Below, piece by piece: positions 42,546-51,230 of a stretch of DNA of 64,000 nucleotides. The first letter of the stretch is position 1. Each line of letters opens with the position of its first letter. The DNA is taken from positions 7,316,001 through 7,380,000 of the forward strand of contig NZ_CP009282.1 in NCBI RefSeq assembly GCF_000758605.1, written 5' to 3'. A program made the translations under genes and the position numbers. This DNA is from Paenibacillus sp. FSL R5-0912. GTDB taxonomy: Bacteria > Bacillota > Bacilli > Paenibacillales > Paenibacillaceae. The notes under the pieces were generated by a model. That model was not told the DNA's origin. It was given only the letters and a program-made list of their open reading frames with translations, and did no database searches.

Positions 42546-43771
42546 GGCTTGTCCGCCCTTTTGCAGAGCAGCAGGTAAGATAAAATGGACAGAATTCCTG
42601 CGCCTGCGATGACCAGCGCCATCGGCAATGCAGAATCACTGCCGCCAAGTCCGACTAACGGAGCCGCACAGCTGCCCAGCAGCAAGGGAAGCAGACCCAG
42701 GAGTGCAGAGGCACTGCCTGCCGTTTCCCCCTGATCCTGCATGGCAAGTGAGAAGCTGGTTGTACTCACCAGACCCACACTGGAGACCACGGCGAACAGG
42801 CAGACCAGAATCGGCAGCAGCCCGCCTCCGGCAAGGAGGGTAACCAGCAGCAGGACACCGCCGAAAGTACAGAGCAGAAGGCCGCTAATCAGCAGCTTGC
42901 GCTCCCCTACTCTTGCGGACAACCGGCCGGCAATCTGCCCGGAGATAATAATGCCGAGCCCGTTAACTGCGAAGATCAGGCTGTACATTTGCGGGGATAC
43001 CCCATAAATAATCTGCAATACGAAGGAAGAACCGGAAATGTAGGCGAACATAGCCGCTGTAACGAAGCCCTGGGAGAGGGCATAGCCCATAAACTTGGCA
43101 TTGCCGAGCAGGATACGGAAGGTGAGCAGGGTCCCTTTGAGCCCGCTTTTGATTCGGCGTTCTTTGGGCAATGTCTCCGGCAGGCGCAGCAAAATAATGG
43201 CCGCAAAAAGCAGTCCGAACACAAACAAGACTATAAACACACCCTGCCAGGTGGTTACTCTCAGCAGCTGTCCCCCGATGACAGGAGCAAAGATCGGCCC
43301 CAGCCCGTTGACAATCATCAGCAGCGAGAAGAACTTGGTTAATTCCGAGCCGCTGTACATATCGCGGACCGCCGCCCGGGAGATAACCACACCTACCGAG
43401 CCGGCCAGCCCCTGGATGAACCGCAGAAACACCAGCAGCCCGATTGAAGGACTGAACGCACAGAGCAGTGAAGATACCGCGTAAATCACCATACCGATAA
43501 AGAGCGGAACACGGCGTCCATGGACATCGCTGAGCGGTCCGGCCACCAGCTGGCCCGAGGCCAGCCCCAGCAGGAAGAAGGTCAGGCTGAGCTGCACCAT
43601 GGCCGGACTGGTGGTGAAATGGACGCTTAGTGCAGGCAGAGCCGGCAGATACATATCAATGGACAGGGGGCCAATCGTGGCGATAGCCCCCAGAATGACT
43701 GCAAGCTGCAGCCGCTGTTTCTTGGACGGCCCACCCTCCGCCAGGCCTGAAATATGATTTTGCTTAATCAT
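42542..43771 (-). CDS. Bcr/CflA-family multidrug MFS exporter
   Basis: A 409-residue major facilitator with twelve hydrophobic segments. ATIGPLSIDMYLPALPAL, LVAGPLSDVHGRRVPLFIGMVIY (the MFS loop 2-3 motif) and FLRFIQGLAGSVGVVISRAAVRDMY are typical of the Bcr/CflA subfamily, which expels bicyclomycin, chloramphenicol or sulfonamides. Actual substrates are unknown. It is the first gene of a two-gene operon with eamA; no regulator is adjacent. Confidence 0.9.
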   Translation of the reverse strand: MIKQNHISGLAEGGPSKKQRLQLAVILGAIATIGPLSIDMYLPALPALSVHFTTSPAMVQLSLTFFLLGLASGQLVAGPLSDVHGRRVPLFIGMVIYAVSSLLCAFSPSIGLLVFLRFIQGLAGSVGVVISRAAVRDMYSGSELTKFFSLLMIVNGLGPIFAPVIGGQLLRVTTWQGVFIVLFVFGLLFAAIILLRLPETLPKERRIKSGLKGTLLTFRILLGNAKFMGYALSQGFVTAAMFAYISGSSFVLQIIYGVSPQMYSLIFAVNGLGIIISGQIAGRLSARVGERKLLISGLLLCTFGGVLLLVTLLAGGGLLPILVCLFAVVSSVGLVSTTSFSLAMQDQGETAGSASALLGLLPLLLGSCAAPLVGLGGSDSALPMALVIAGAGILSILSYLLLCKRADKP

Positions 43772-43952
43772 GAATAGTGACGCAACCTTTCTCTTGGCAC
43801 CCCTTTAAAAGACAGCAAATCCGTTTTTGCTCAGGTCCGTTTTTTATTCTTCATACTACCCGATCACAGCCTGAAAGTTCAATGCTTTTATGCATTAACG
43901 GGGAATAGAAGGGGAGCAAATGTATCGGGCCTATACCTTTATATCGCAAATA

Positions 43953-44011
43953 ACCGCCTGCAGGAGCCGGCCAGCCGATTATGTCACTGATCAGCAGCCC
44001 CCGCAGGCGGT
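43953..44011 (-). terminator. Possible long-loop terminator after mhqD
   Basis: ACCGCCTGC (43953-43961) pairs with GCAGGCGGT (44003-44011) over 9 bp with a 41-nt loop; the T-tract on the minus strand is weak (TTATTTG). Confidence 0.35.
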
Positions 44012-44027
44012 GCACATACTATTATAT

Positions 44028-44651
44028 TTATTCTCCGGAAGCTGTGAGACCGGCCAGCCAATCCCTGGCCGCTTCAGCCTCGGCGGCGCTCAGGCGGTGT
44101 CCCTGATTGCCCCAGTGCGAGGTGACCTCGGCTCCCGCGCCGCTCAGCAGGGATTCCAGCTCACGTGTCTCTTCAGAGCGGATGATCGGATCATTGGTTC
44201 CTGCCCCGATAAAGACCGGAACCCCCTGCAGCGACGGGATTGCAAGGCCGCGCAGCGGAACCATCGGATGCAGCAGCACTGCCGCGCGGAAGAGGCCTCC
44301 GTAATGGAAGAGCAGGCTGCCGGCGATGTTCGCACCGTTGGAGTAACCCACTGCAACCAGATTGCCGGCATCGAATCCGTACTTCGCTGCAGCCTCATCC
44401 AGGAATTGCTTCACCTCATGGGTGCGGAAGATCAAATCCTCCTCGTCGAAAATCCCTTCAGCCAACCGCCGGAAAAAGCGCGGCATGCCATTCTCGAGTA
44501 CATTCCCGCGGATGCCCAGTACCGAGGCGCCGGGAGCCAACAGCCCGGCCAGCGGCAGCAGGTCATGCTCGTTGCCGCCTGTGCCGTGGAATAATACCAG
44601 CGTCGGCTGAGTTACATCCGTACCTTGATGGAATACATGCGTCATATTCAT
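44028..44651 (-). CDS. mhqD: Alpha/beta hydrolase of the MhqD/carboxylesterase type
   Basis: A 207-residue phospholipase/carboxylesterase-like hydrolase. The oxyanion region is LVLFHGTGGNEHDLLPLA, the nucleophile serine is in VGYSNGAN, the acid lies in IGAGTNDPII and the histidine in GNQGHRLS. In B. subtilis the MhqR regulon includes such a hydrolase next to ring-cleavage dioxygenases for quinone resistance. The ATG overlaps the mhqO stop by four bases (ATGA), with GGGGTGA upstream. The symbol rests on synteny and family. Confidence 0.85.
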   Translation of the reverse strand: MNMTHVFHQGTDVTQPTLVLFHGTGGNEHDLLPLAGLLAPGASVLGIRGNVLENGMPRFFRRLAEGIFDEEDLIFRTHEVKQFLDEAAAKYGFDAGNLVAVGYSNGANIAGSLLFHYGGLFRAAVLLHPMVPLRGLAIPSLQGVPVFIGAGTNDPIIRSEETRELESLLSGAGAEVTSHWGNQGHRLSAAEAEAARDWLAGLTASGE

Positions 44652-45598
44652 TTCTGCTTCACCCCGATTTCGCGGATTTCAAATGGGCTTAAGTTCTGTT
44701 CTATCACCGCACGCTGCGGCTCAAACCATGCCGGAAGCATCAGCTTCTGTCCCAGCGCGTCCGGTGCTTCATCACGGGCAAAGCCGGGAGGATCGGTCGC
44801 AATCTCGAACAGGATTCCACCTTCTTCACGGAAGTAGATGGCATTGAAGTACTGGCGGTCCTGCACCGGAGTCGGCTGATAGCCGTGGCTCTGTACGCGG
44901 CGGCCCCATTCCAGCTGCTCGGCATCATCTTTGGCGCGCCAGGCGATGTGGTGGACGGTACCTGTGCCGCCAGCCCCCTGCGGAACCGGAGTAGACTTCA
45001 GATCGATAATATTCCCGATATCACCGGCAGCTCTGTACCGGATGTAGCCGTCACCTTCAGCAGTCCGCTCCATTCCCAGCGTACGGGAGAGAGTGTCTGC
45101 TGTTTTGTCCGGGGCAGCGCTGTAGAGAACAGCACCTCCGAAGCCTTTGATCGCATGTTCTACGGGTACTCCGGCGAAGGACCAAGTGCTCAAGGAACCC
45201 TCTTCACGTTCCACCAGCTCAATCCGCAAACCGTCGTAGTCCGCGAAGGAGAGATAAGACTCGCCGATCCGGCTTACTTTGGTAACCGGAATCTGATAAG
45301 CGGCCAGCCGCTGCTCCCAGAACCCGATGGAGCCTGCCGGCACAGCATAAGTGGTTACGCCCACCTGACCGCCGCCAATTCTGCCCTTGCGTCCGGTAGA
45401 CCAGGGGAAGAAGGTAATAATGGTGCCCGGTGCACCCTGCTCATTGCCGAAGTAGAGATGATAGACGTCGGGTGCGTCGAAGTTGATGGTTTTTTTGACA
45501 AGTCGCAGTCCGAGAATTCCGGCATAGAAATCAGCGTTGCGCTGAGCGTCTCCTACAAAAGCGGTGATATGATGAATTCCTGCAGTTTGCATAGTCAT
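44648..45598 (-). CDS. mhqO: Ring-cleaving dioxygenase (glyoxalase fold, MhqO-like)
   Basis: A 316-residue extradiol-type dioxygenase with four VOC modules. The N terminus ITAFVGDAQRNADFYAGILGLRLVKKTINFD, with a metal-binding histidine in GIHHIT, and HHIAWRAKDDAEQLEW in the second half are typical. A metal-binding glutamate is expected in GILFEIATDPPGF. It cleaves hydroquinone or catechol-like compounds. The ATG at 45598 follows AGGAGGT at 7 nt. It lies between doxX and mhqD in the mhq-type set. Confidence 0.9.
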   Translation of the reverse strand: MTMQTAGIHHITAFVGDAQRNADFYAGILGLRLVKKTINFDAPDVYHLYFGNEQGAPGTIITFFPWSTGRKGRIGGGQVGVTTYAVPAGSIGFWEQRLAAYQIPVTKVSRIGESYLSFADYDGLRIELVEREEGSLSTWSFAGVPVEHAIKGFGGAVLYSAAPDKTADTLSRTLGMERTAEGDGYIRYRAAGDIGNIIDLKSTPVPQGAGGTGTVHHIAWRAKDDAEQLEWGRRVQSHGYQPTPVQDRQYFNAIYFREEGGILFEIATDPPGFARDEAPDALGQKLMLPAWFEPQRAVIEQNLSPFEIREIGVKQK

Positions 45599-45725
45599 GA
45601 TTATTACCTCCTGAAATTGGGTGTGTTGTACAATCTGTTTTTTCGTAAAATGAGGATGCTATCTTGACGTCCGCCTTGGGCAGCCGCCCGCTGTCTGTGG
45701 AGCAGGCTGCCTGGCGAACCGGCTA

Positions 45726-46127
45726 TTATTTAAAGAATAGTGCATCAAGTGAAATCGAACCCGGACCCGCCAGGGCCACCCCGACCGCCACCACCAGCAC
45801 CGTCAATGGAAACTCGATCCCGTTAGCCGTAGACCAGAACCCGTTAGGAGCATGGACTTTGACAATCGCGCCAAGCATGGTTGCGGCAATCAGCACAGCA
45901 GCCACCGGGGTCAGCAGACCTAGTGTGAACAGCAGTCCTCCGACCAGCTCCATCAGTCCTGCCAGCACCGCCATGCGTACGCCGGGCTTAATGCCGATCG
46001 ACTCCATCCAGCCGCCTGTACTTTTGGGGCCGTAGCCGCCGAACCAACCGAACAGCTTCTGTGCACCATGCCCGATAAACGCTACACCAATTACCAATCT
46101 CATCAACAATAAACCTACACTAACCAT
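45726..46127 (-). CDS. mhqP: DoxX-family membrane protein (MhqP-like)
   Basis: A 133-residue protein with four hydrophobic segments. RLVIGVAFIGHGAQKLFGWFGGYG is the DoxX signature; GLMELVGGLLFTLGLLTPVAA is the second hallmark. B. subtilis MhqP is encoded with MhqN and MhqO. The start at ATG 46127 has GGAGAG at 8 nt; the GTG three codons upstream is too close to it. A perfect palindromic MarR-type operator lies 32-49 nt upstream. Confidence 0.85.
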   Translation of the reverse strand: MVSVGLLLMRLVIGVAFIGHGAQKLFGWFGGYGPKSTGGWMESIGIKPGVRMAVLAGLMELVGGLLFTLGLLTPVAAVLIAATMLGAIVKVHAPNGFWSTANGIEFPLTVLVVAVGVALAGPGSISLDALFFK

Positions 46128-46158
46128 TTTAAACACTCTCCATTCTCTCGATTTTAAT

Positions 46159-46176
46159 TATCTTAACGTTAAGATA
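46159..46176 (-). promoter_or_regulatory. Perfect palindrome TATCTTAACGTTAAGATA upstream of doxX
   Basis: An 18-bp perfect palindrome 32-49 nt before the doxX start. It shares TATCTT-N6-AAGATA with the sequence upstream of the MarR gene and resembles the TATCTCGAATTCGAGATA operator described for B. subtilis MhqR. Confidence 0.72.
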
Positions 46177-46327
46177 TTAGGTAAAAATTTTGGGTCCTGC
46201 TGATCTATATATAATTTGCCCGCATCCGGGGACTTAGCTTGATCATCAATGCCTCATCCCGCTGCTAAAGCTGACTGTCATCTATTGGGCTCCGGCCAGT
46301 TCTTCAACTTGCTGCGCGGTCCATCTT

Positions 46328-46810
46328 CTATACACCCTTGCCCAGCTTCTTCAGCAGCTGAGTGGCTTGAGCCTTCTCTTCACTGTCCAGCCCGCCCATC
46401 AGGCTGTGTATGGAACTGACATGACGGGGAAAAATATCATCGAACAGCTCGCGCCCCGCTTCCGTAATCTCGGCATAAGTTACACGGCGGTCGTCCTCGC
46501 ATGGAACGCGCTTCAGAAGTCCGCGCTTCTCCAGCTTATCGATGTTGTAGGTGATGCTCCCGCTGGTGACCAGAATCTTCTCGCCAATCTGCTGCAGTGG
46601 AATCCGCGTTCTATGATACAGGACTTCCAGCACCATGAACTCCGCCGATGCCAGCCCGTGGCTCTTCATATCCTTCACCGCCTGATCCATCAGGCTCTTG
46701 TAAGCCTTGGACAGAACAACGAATAATTTCAGTGATGCCGCCTGCTCCTGATCGATGCTTCCTTCAGCTGCTGTACCTGCTGTGTTTGTTGTGTCATTAG
46801 TTCCGCTCAT
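46328..46810 (-). CDS. mhqR: MarR-family repressor (MhqR-like)
   Basis: A 160-residue winged-helix regulator. The recognition region reads PLQQIGEKILVTSGSITYNIDKLEKRGLLKRVPCEDDRRVTYAEIT. A cysteine in RVPCEDDRR lies in the wing; whether it senses electrophiles is unknown. The start at 46810 has AAGGAGGTG at 7 nt. It lies upstream of doxX-mhqO-mhqD, in the same direction, and is separated from them by its own operator-containing gap. The B. subtilis relative represses quinone-resistance genes until quinones are present. Confidence 0.87.
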   Translation of the reverse strand: MSGTNDTTNTAGTAAEGSIDQEQAASLKLFVVLSKAYKSLMDQAVKDMKSHGLASAEFMVLEVLYHRTRIPLQQIGEKILVTSGSITYNIDKLEKRGLLKRVPCEDDRRVTYAEITEAGRELFDDIFPRHVSSIHSLMGGLDSEEKAQATQLLKKLGKGV

Positions 46811-46837
46811 AATGTGCACCTCCTTCGTGTTCGCGTT

Positions 46838-46870
46838 TATCTTTAAGTTAATTATCTTTAAGTTAAGATA
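46838..46870 (-). promoter_or_regulatory. Duplicated MarR-type operator before mhqR
   Basis: TTATCTTTAAGTTAA occurs twice in tandem (46837-46851 and 46852-46866); the second copy continues to AAGATA, giving TATCTTTAAGTTAAGATA at 46853-46870. It is 28 nt or more upstream of the mhqR start and suggests autoregulation. Confidence 0.68.
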
Positions 46871-46951
46871 AATATACAGCATGCTGTAGAATCTGTCAAC
46901 AGTATAGGGTGTACAAAAATTTAGACCCCATTACGTATAGAAACGCCCCCT

Positions 46952-47674
46952 TTACTCATTTACTTGCTTCTGGAGAAAAATATCCAGCTTCTTTCTAAAA
47001 GCTGTAGAATTACTCTGTGACAACGGAATAATATCCCCGTTCGTAATATAGATATTGTACCCCTTTACATAATTAACATAGTTCAGATTAATTACAAAAC
47101 TCTTATGCGGAACCACAAAATCATATAGACTCATTTTCTTCGAAATATTAGATATCTTTTCTTTATGGATTATGTATTCTTTATCCCTTAGTGTCTGTAG
47201 ATGTATGTCACGGTTCATATACTCAAAGTATAATATTTCCTTGAGGTGAAACGACTTCACACCTTCCTTGAACAAAAATTTAACCTGTTGTGTGTCTTTT
47301 TTTCTCGGCGAAATGTACTTAACGGTATCTCGGAGTATAGCAGAAAGAATATCACGATTAACCGGTTTAACCAGATAGCCAAAAGCATGAACTGAGAACG
47401 CATAATCTTTGTAGATTGAGTAATTGGTTATAAATACTATCTTCACTTCTGTATCAAGCTCCCGGATTTCCTGTGCCAGCTCATATCCGTTCATGCCCGA
47501 CATATCTAAATCTAGAATCACCAGATCAAGAATTTCTCTGTCCTTTAGCATGGCCATTCCGAAATTGTATTCCTTGATGCTGTATTCTATTTCATTGTTT
47601 AAAGCTTCTTGAATACAACAGCTAATTTGATTAAGGACGTTTTGTTCATCCTCACATATTCCTATCTTAAGCAT
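46952..47674 (-). CDS. LytTR-type response regulator
   Basis: A 240-residue response regulator. The N-terminal receiver (about 1-120) has the acidic pair in GICEDEQ, the phosphoacceptor aspartate in LVILDLDMSGMNG and the lysine in YLVKPVN. The C-terminal LytTR DNA-binding domain (about 135-235) reads ILYFEYMNRDIHLQT and FVVPHKSFVINLNYVNYV. The usual partner would be a GHKL kinase, which is not in the window. It is the last gene of the cluster and 34 bp downstream of an OmpR-type kinase. Start ATG 47674 has GGAGA at 8 nt. Confidence 0.9.
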   Translation of the reverse strand: MLKIGICEDEQNVLNQISCCIQEALNNEIEYSIKEYNFGMAMLKDREILDLVILDLDMSGMNGYELAQEIRELDTEVKIVFITNYSIYKDYAFSVHAFGYLVKPVNRDILSAILRDTVKYISPRKKDTQQVKFLFKEGVKSFHLKEILYFEYMNRDIHLQTLRDKEYIIHKEKISNISKKMSLYDFVVPHKSFVINLNYVNYVKGYNIYITNGDIIPLSQSNSTAFRKKLDIFLQKQVNE

Positions 47675-47708
47675 CTATGTCATCTCCATACATTTTTCTA
47701 TGAGACCT

Positions 47709-48593
47709 TCACAATACAATTTTGATCTGTAGGTGGTCTCCAGATAACTCGGCACTGATCGTTCCGCGTATTTTATCAATTAGAATTTTGACGATCGACA
47801 ATCCTAGCCCTGTGCTCCCTACACTTCGCGATACATCTGAAGTATAGAAGCGGTCGAACAGCCGTGCCGGATCAACCTCTTTCGGACTTGATATCGTATT
47901 CGTCATCATCAATTCTGTCTTACTATTCTTCAGCAGGGTGATCATGATCTCGCCTGTGGCATACTTTGCTGCATTATCAAGCAAGTTCTGTAGGATACGC
48001 CGCAGCATATCCTCATCCGTCCAGACAAACACGCTATCTTCCGGGAGCGTTATCTGCGGATGCAGCCCCCGCTCTTCAAACATGGCGGCGTTCTCCACAA
48101 CGCTATCCATAATCACATTAGAGTAATTCACATTCTTGAACTTCGGCTGAATTTCTTCTGAATCCAATACAGCCAGTTCATAAAATGATTTAATTAATGT
48201 CTGCAGATGATGGCCCTTGCGCAAAACAATTCCTATTTGCTCACGCTGCTCTGGTGTTATAGCCCCTTTTTGCAACAGCTGGAGGTAGCCAATCATCGAG
48301 GTCAGCGGTGTGCGCAGGTCATGGGAGATGTTAGCTATGGATTCTTTCAGATGATTGCCGCTTCGTGCCATGTTAATACGGAGCTCACGCTGCTTCGTCA
48401 GGTTCTTGTTTATTTCTGCAGTGAGCACATTCAAATTCTTATCTATTAATGAAATATTCAACTTCTTTTCAATAGTCCCGGATGACAGTTCAACCATCTG
48501 TTTAGTGACATTGCGTATTTGCCTTTTCAACGAAAAGAGGCGAAACATAAGCACCGCAAGCATTACCGTGAGCAGAACAACAATATACATCAT
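47709..48593 (-). CDS. Small membrane histidine kinase
   Basis: A 294-residue kinase with one N-terminal hydrophobic helix (residues 2-19) and essentially no extracellular domain, so it probably senses through its partner transporter. The dimerisation box is ANISHDLRTPLTSMIGYLQLL, the ATP lid follows NLLDNAAKYA, and the G2 box is STGLGLSIVK. The ATG at 48593 follows AAGGAGG at 11 nt. It sits between two ABC-2 permease genes and the LytTR gene; the OmpR-type regulator at 51231 is the most likely partner. Confidence 0.88.
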   Translation of the reverse strand: MMYIVVLLTVMLAVLMFRLFSLKRQIRNVTKQMVELSSGTIEKKLNISLIDKNLNVLTAEINKNLTKQRELRINMARSGNHLKESIANISHDLRTPLTSMIGYLQLLQKGAITPEQREQIGIVLRKGHHLQTLIKSFYELAVLDSEEIQPKFKNVNYSNVIMDSVVENAAMFEERGLHPQITLPEDSVFVWTDEDMLRRILQNLLDNAAKYATGEIMITLLKNSKTELMMTNTISSPKEVDPARLFDRFYTSDVSRSVGSTGLGLSIVKILIDKIRGTISAELSGDHLQIKIVL

Positions 48594-48619
48594 GGATTAT
48601 TACGCCTCCTTCCCCGTCC

Positions 48620-49366
48620 CTATTTGAGTTCACAAGTATTGAACCTCTGAAATGAAAGTGCGATGAACAACAGCAGGTACACTATCCCGGAAAGTGCAAT
48701 CTCTGTCGCCTGGACCAGGGAGAGAGAATAGGCTAAAGATGCTCTAATTTGATTCATCGGCAGAAACCGCAGCCACGGTACAACATCATACCAGCCCATC
48801 GGCCCGGCATAGGCGATACACATAGCGCTGATAAACAGAACAATCATCGATACAGATACCGTTTTAGCAGAATCCTTGAATATGAAGGCAAAAAATATAC
48901 AGACTGAAAATACTGCGCTGTTCAGCAATAACGAAAACAGGATTACCCGCAGGATATACAAAGCATCATGATTCCATGAATCTCCCCAGCCCAGCTGAAA
49001 AGACATTCTTATGCTACCCACCACCGGACCCAGCAGCATTAAGAGGTTAAACACGGCTAAATAGATAAGACATTTGCTGAAGAAGATTTTTATTCTGGAA
49101 TGACCTGCTACAACCTCCAGGTGAATCGTGCGGTTAGTGAAATCATGACCGATCATCAGAGCCACGATAGCAGAGAACAATACAAGCCAGACAGTGGAGT
49201 CATAAACCATGGCATAGAAAATCCCTATAGCGTCTTTATGTGTGGTCAAATCGGCAATATAGCTTTTGCTGGCAAATAGTCCGTAAATGATACTCAGCAG
49301 CGCACAGCCGACAAAAAATTTATTGTACTTTATGCGGTACCATTCCATCTGCATAAGATTATTCAT
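48620..49366 (-). CDS. ABC-2 type permease, second
   Basis: A 248-residue membrane protein with six hydrophobic segments. IGHDFTNRTIHLEVVAGHSRIKIFFSK is the cytoplasmic loop shared by lantibiotic-immunity and bacitracin-type permeases. It shares the layout of the upstream permease, with only 13 bp between them, and the two probably form a heterodimer with the ATPase at 50071. The exported compound is not evident; peptide antibiotics are the usual cargo of relatives. Confidence 0.85.
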   Translation of the reverse strand: MNNLMQMEWYRIKYNKFFVGCALLSIIYGLFASKSYIADLTTHKDAIGIFYAMVYDSTVWLVLFSAIVALMIGHDFTNRTIHLEVVAGHSRIKIFFSKCLIYLAVFNLLMLLGPVVGSIRMSFQLGWGDSWNHDALYILRVILFSLLLNSAVFSVCIFFAFIFKDSAKTVSVSMIVLFISAMCIAYAGPMGWYDVVPWLRFLPMNQIRASLAYSLSLVQATEIALSGIVYLLLFIALSFQRFNTCELK

Positions 49367-49379
49367 GGCATCCCCCCCT

Positions 49380-50087
49380 TTAATAAAGTTCCGAATGGTT
49401 AAAAATCCTGCCGGCCGCTACGCAGAAGCAGCCTAATAAAATTATTCCGACCAGCAGAGCCGCTCCTGTCGATGAAGAATCCCCGATTAACAGTCTCAGC
49501 TGCCCCAGGGGAATAAACCGCGCAATTTCTTTCGCGTTCGGGCCGTTTAACAGGAATATGGTCAAAAAATAAAACAGCGCTGGAATGGATAAGGTTTTAC
49601 CAACATCTTTACATATGAATGCCGCCAGTAGGGAGATTCCGCACATAGCCGCATTCAATACGGCTGTTGTAAGAAATAATTTTATTATCTCCTTCAGATC
49701 TGACCCGAAAGATTGGTGCCCCCACCCGTAAATACCGGCATTAAGAGCGATACTAAGGATCGGCTGCAGGAGTAAAATCATGTTCGACCCCGCTACAAAT
49801 AGGATCGTTTTGCTAAGAAATACATGGTTCCGTGAATGCCCAGCGCAAATCATGTGATGCAGCGTGTGGTCTGCAAAATCCTTTCCAATGTAGAGCGCCC
49901 CAAATACACATGTCAGCAGCATTAATATAGGTGCATTATACAAGGACGCAAATACACTCTCATATCCGGTAAGTTTTCCTTGATCCAGCATAAGGAAGCC
50001 GCCCAGTACTATAGACAAAGCCAAAAGGATAAAAAAGCTCCGGTCATGCACCAGCTTGTAAATTTCTGCTTTAATGAGACAATGCAT
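49380..50087 (-). CDS. ABC-2 type permease, first
   Basis: A 235-residue membrane protein with six hydrophobic segments. YIGKDFADHTLHHMICAGHSRNHVFLSK is the same loop as in its neighbour. The start MHCLIKAEIYK at 50087 is used, with GGAGGAGAG upstream, so it begins 17 bp inside the end of the ATPase gene. The family includes the E and G subunits of lantibiotic self-protection transporters. Confidence 0.85.
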   Translation of the reverse strand: MHCLIKAEIYKLVHDRSFFILLALSIVLGGFLMLDQGKLTGYESVFASLYNAPILMLLTCVFGALYIGKDFADHTLHHMICAGHSRNHVFLSKTILFVAGSNMILLLQPILSIALNAGIYGWGHQSFGSDLKEIIKLFLTTAVLNAAMCGISLLAAFICKDVGKTLSIPALFYFLTIFLLNGPNAKEIARFIPLGQLRLLIGDSSSTGAALLVGIILLGCFCVAAGRIFNHSELY

Positions 50088-51009
50088 GCTTCTCTCCTCC
50101 AATACGGTCGAGGAAGTAACTTTCCAGAGTATCTCCAGCCATTGTCATCCCCGTAATCAGGACGCCTTCCTTCATTAATGTGGACGAGATGCCTTCCATG
50201 TCATCCAAGTGATCATACAGCTTAATGGTTCCGTCAGGCATAACCTGATAATCTTTGATATGCAGCCGGTTTTCTAAAGCAAGCAGGGCATTCTCTACAT
50301 GATTGGTCTGCAGCGCAATATGGCGTTTGCACTTCTCATTCAGCTGGCTTTGTGTTAATTCTTCAATCAGGACACCTTGATTAATAAGGATATACTGCGA
50401 CACCGTCTGATAAAGCTCGTTAAGGATATGGCTCGATATCAATATCGTGGTCCCGCGTTCCGCATTTAAGCGTTTCAGCAAGATCCGCATTTCGGCGATC
50501 CCCATGGGGTCTAGCCCATTAATCGGCTCATCTAAAATAAGCAGTTCAGGGTCATGCAGCAAGGCAATCGCAATACCCAGCCGCTGGCGCATTCCCAGAG
50601 AAAAATTACGGACCGCTTTTCTGCCAGTAAGATGATCATCCAGACCGACCAGCTCCAGCGTCTCCCTGATAACATGCCGATCGGGTATTCCCCGCTGAAT
50701 CCGCTGGACTTCCAGATTCTGCACAGCAGTCATATTGGGATATAGAGCAGGCGTTTCAACCATACAGCCGATCCGTTTACGCTGCTCTTGCAGCGCCTGC
50801 TTCCCTGTCTTGCCGAACAGGTACAACTCGCCGCTTGTCGGAAAGGATAACCCTACAATAAGGCGGATCAGCGTTGTTTTCCCAGCCCCATTTTGACCAA
50901 TGAAGCCATACATCTTTCCTCTTTCAATGTTCAGATTAATATTATCCAAGGCCAATGTATGATTATATTTCTTGGTGAGATTGTTGGTCGTAAGGATGAT
51001 GTCACTCAT
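50071..51009 (-). CDS. ABC transporter ATPase (bacitracin/lantibiotic immunity type)
   Basis: A 312-residue ATPase of the BcrA/LanF type: Walker A GQNGAGKTTLIRL, Q-loop CMVETPALYPNMTAVQNLE, signature FSLGMRQRLGIAIALLHDP, Walker B LLILDEPINGLDPMG, H-loop ISSHIL. A C-terminal extension of about 90 residues is usual in this group. The ATG at 51009 has GGAGCG at 8 nt and is preferred to a GTG nine bases earlier. Possible regulator sites lie upstream at 51083-51133. Confidence 0.9.
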   Translation of the reverse strand: MSDIILTTNNLTKKYNHTLALDNINLNIERGKMYGFIGQNGAGKTTLIRLIVGLSFPTSGELYLFGKTGKQALQEQRKRIGCMVETPALYPNMTAVQNLEVQRIQRGIPDRHVIRETLELVGLDDHLTGRKAVRNFSLGMRQRLGIAIALLHDPELLILDEPINGLDPMGIAEMRILLKRLNAERGTTILISSHILNELYQTVSQYILINQGVLIEELTQSQLNEKCKRHIALQTNHVENALLALENRLHIKDYQVMPDGTIKLYDHLDDMEGISSTLMKEGVLITGMTMAGDTLESYFLDRIGGEKHALSH

Positions 51010-51082
51010 GTCTGTCACGCTCCAGTTCTACGGTTAAGCATTAAGTATATATTTACCGTTACTGACTATAGTAAGAGGTAAT

Positions 51083-51133
51083 CTTAAAGAAATTCTTAAT
51101 TTCCTCCGGGATCTCTTTAAAGAATTCTTAAAG
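51083..51133 (-). promoter_or_regulatory. Paired TTAAGAA repeats upstream of the immunity-type operon
   Basis: CTTAAAGAAATTCTTAA (51083-51099) and CTTTAAAGAATTCTTAAAG (51115-51133) are two near-palindromic copies with starts 32 bp apart, about three DNA turns. They lie 75-125 nt before the ATPase start and are candidate sites for the OmpR-type regulator encoded next door. Confidence 0.5.
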
Positions 51134-51230
51134 TTATGGTTCATGCGAGCTTTTGCTCCCAACAGGAAGAGCCGCTTGCGCCATGAGCAAACGGTTCCTT
51201 CATAATAAGGCATATAATAATCAACCGGTT

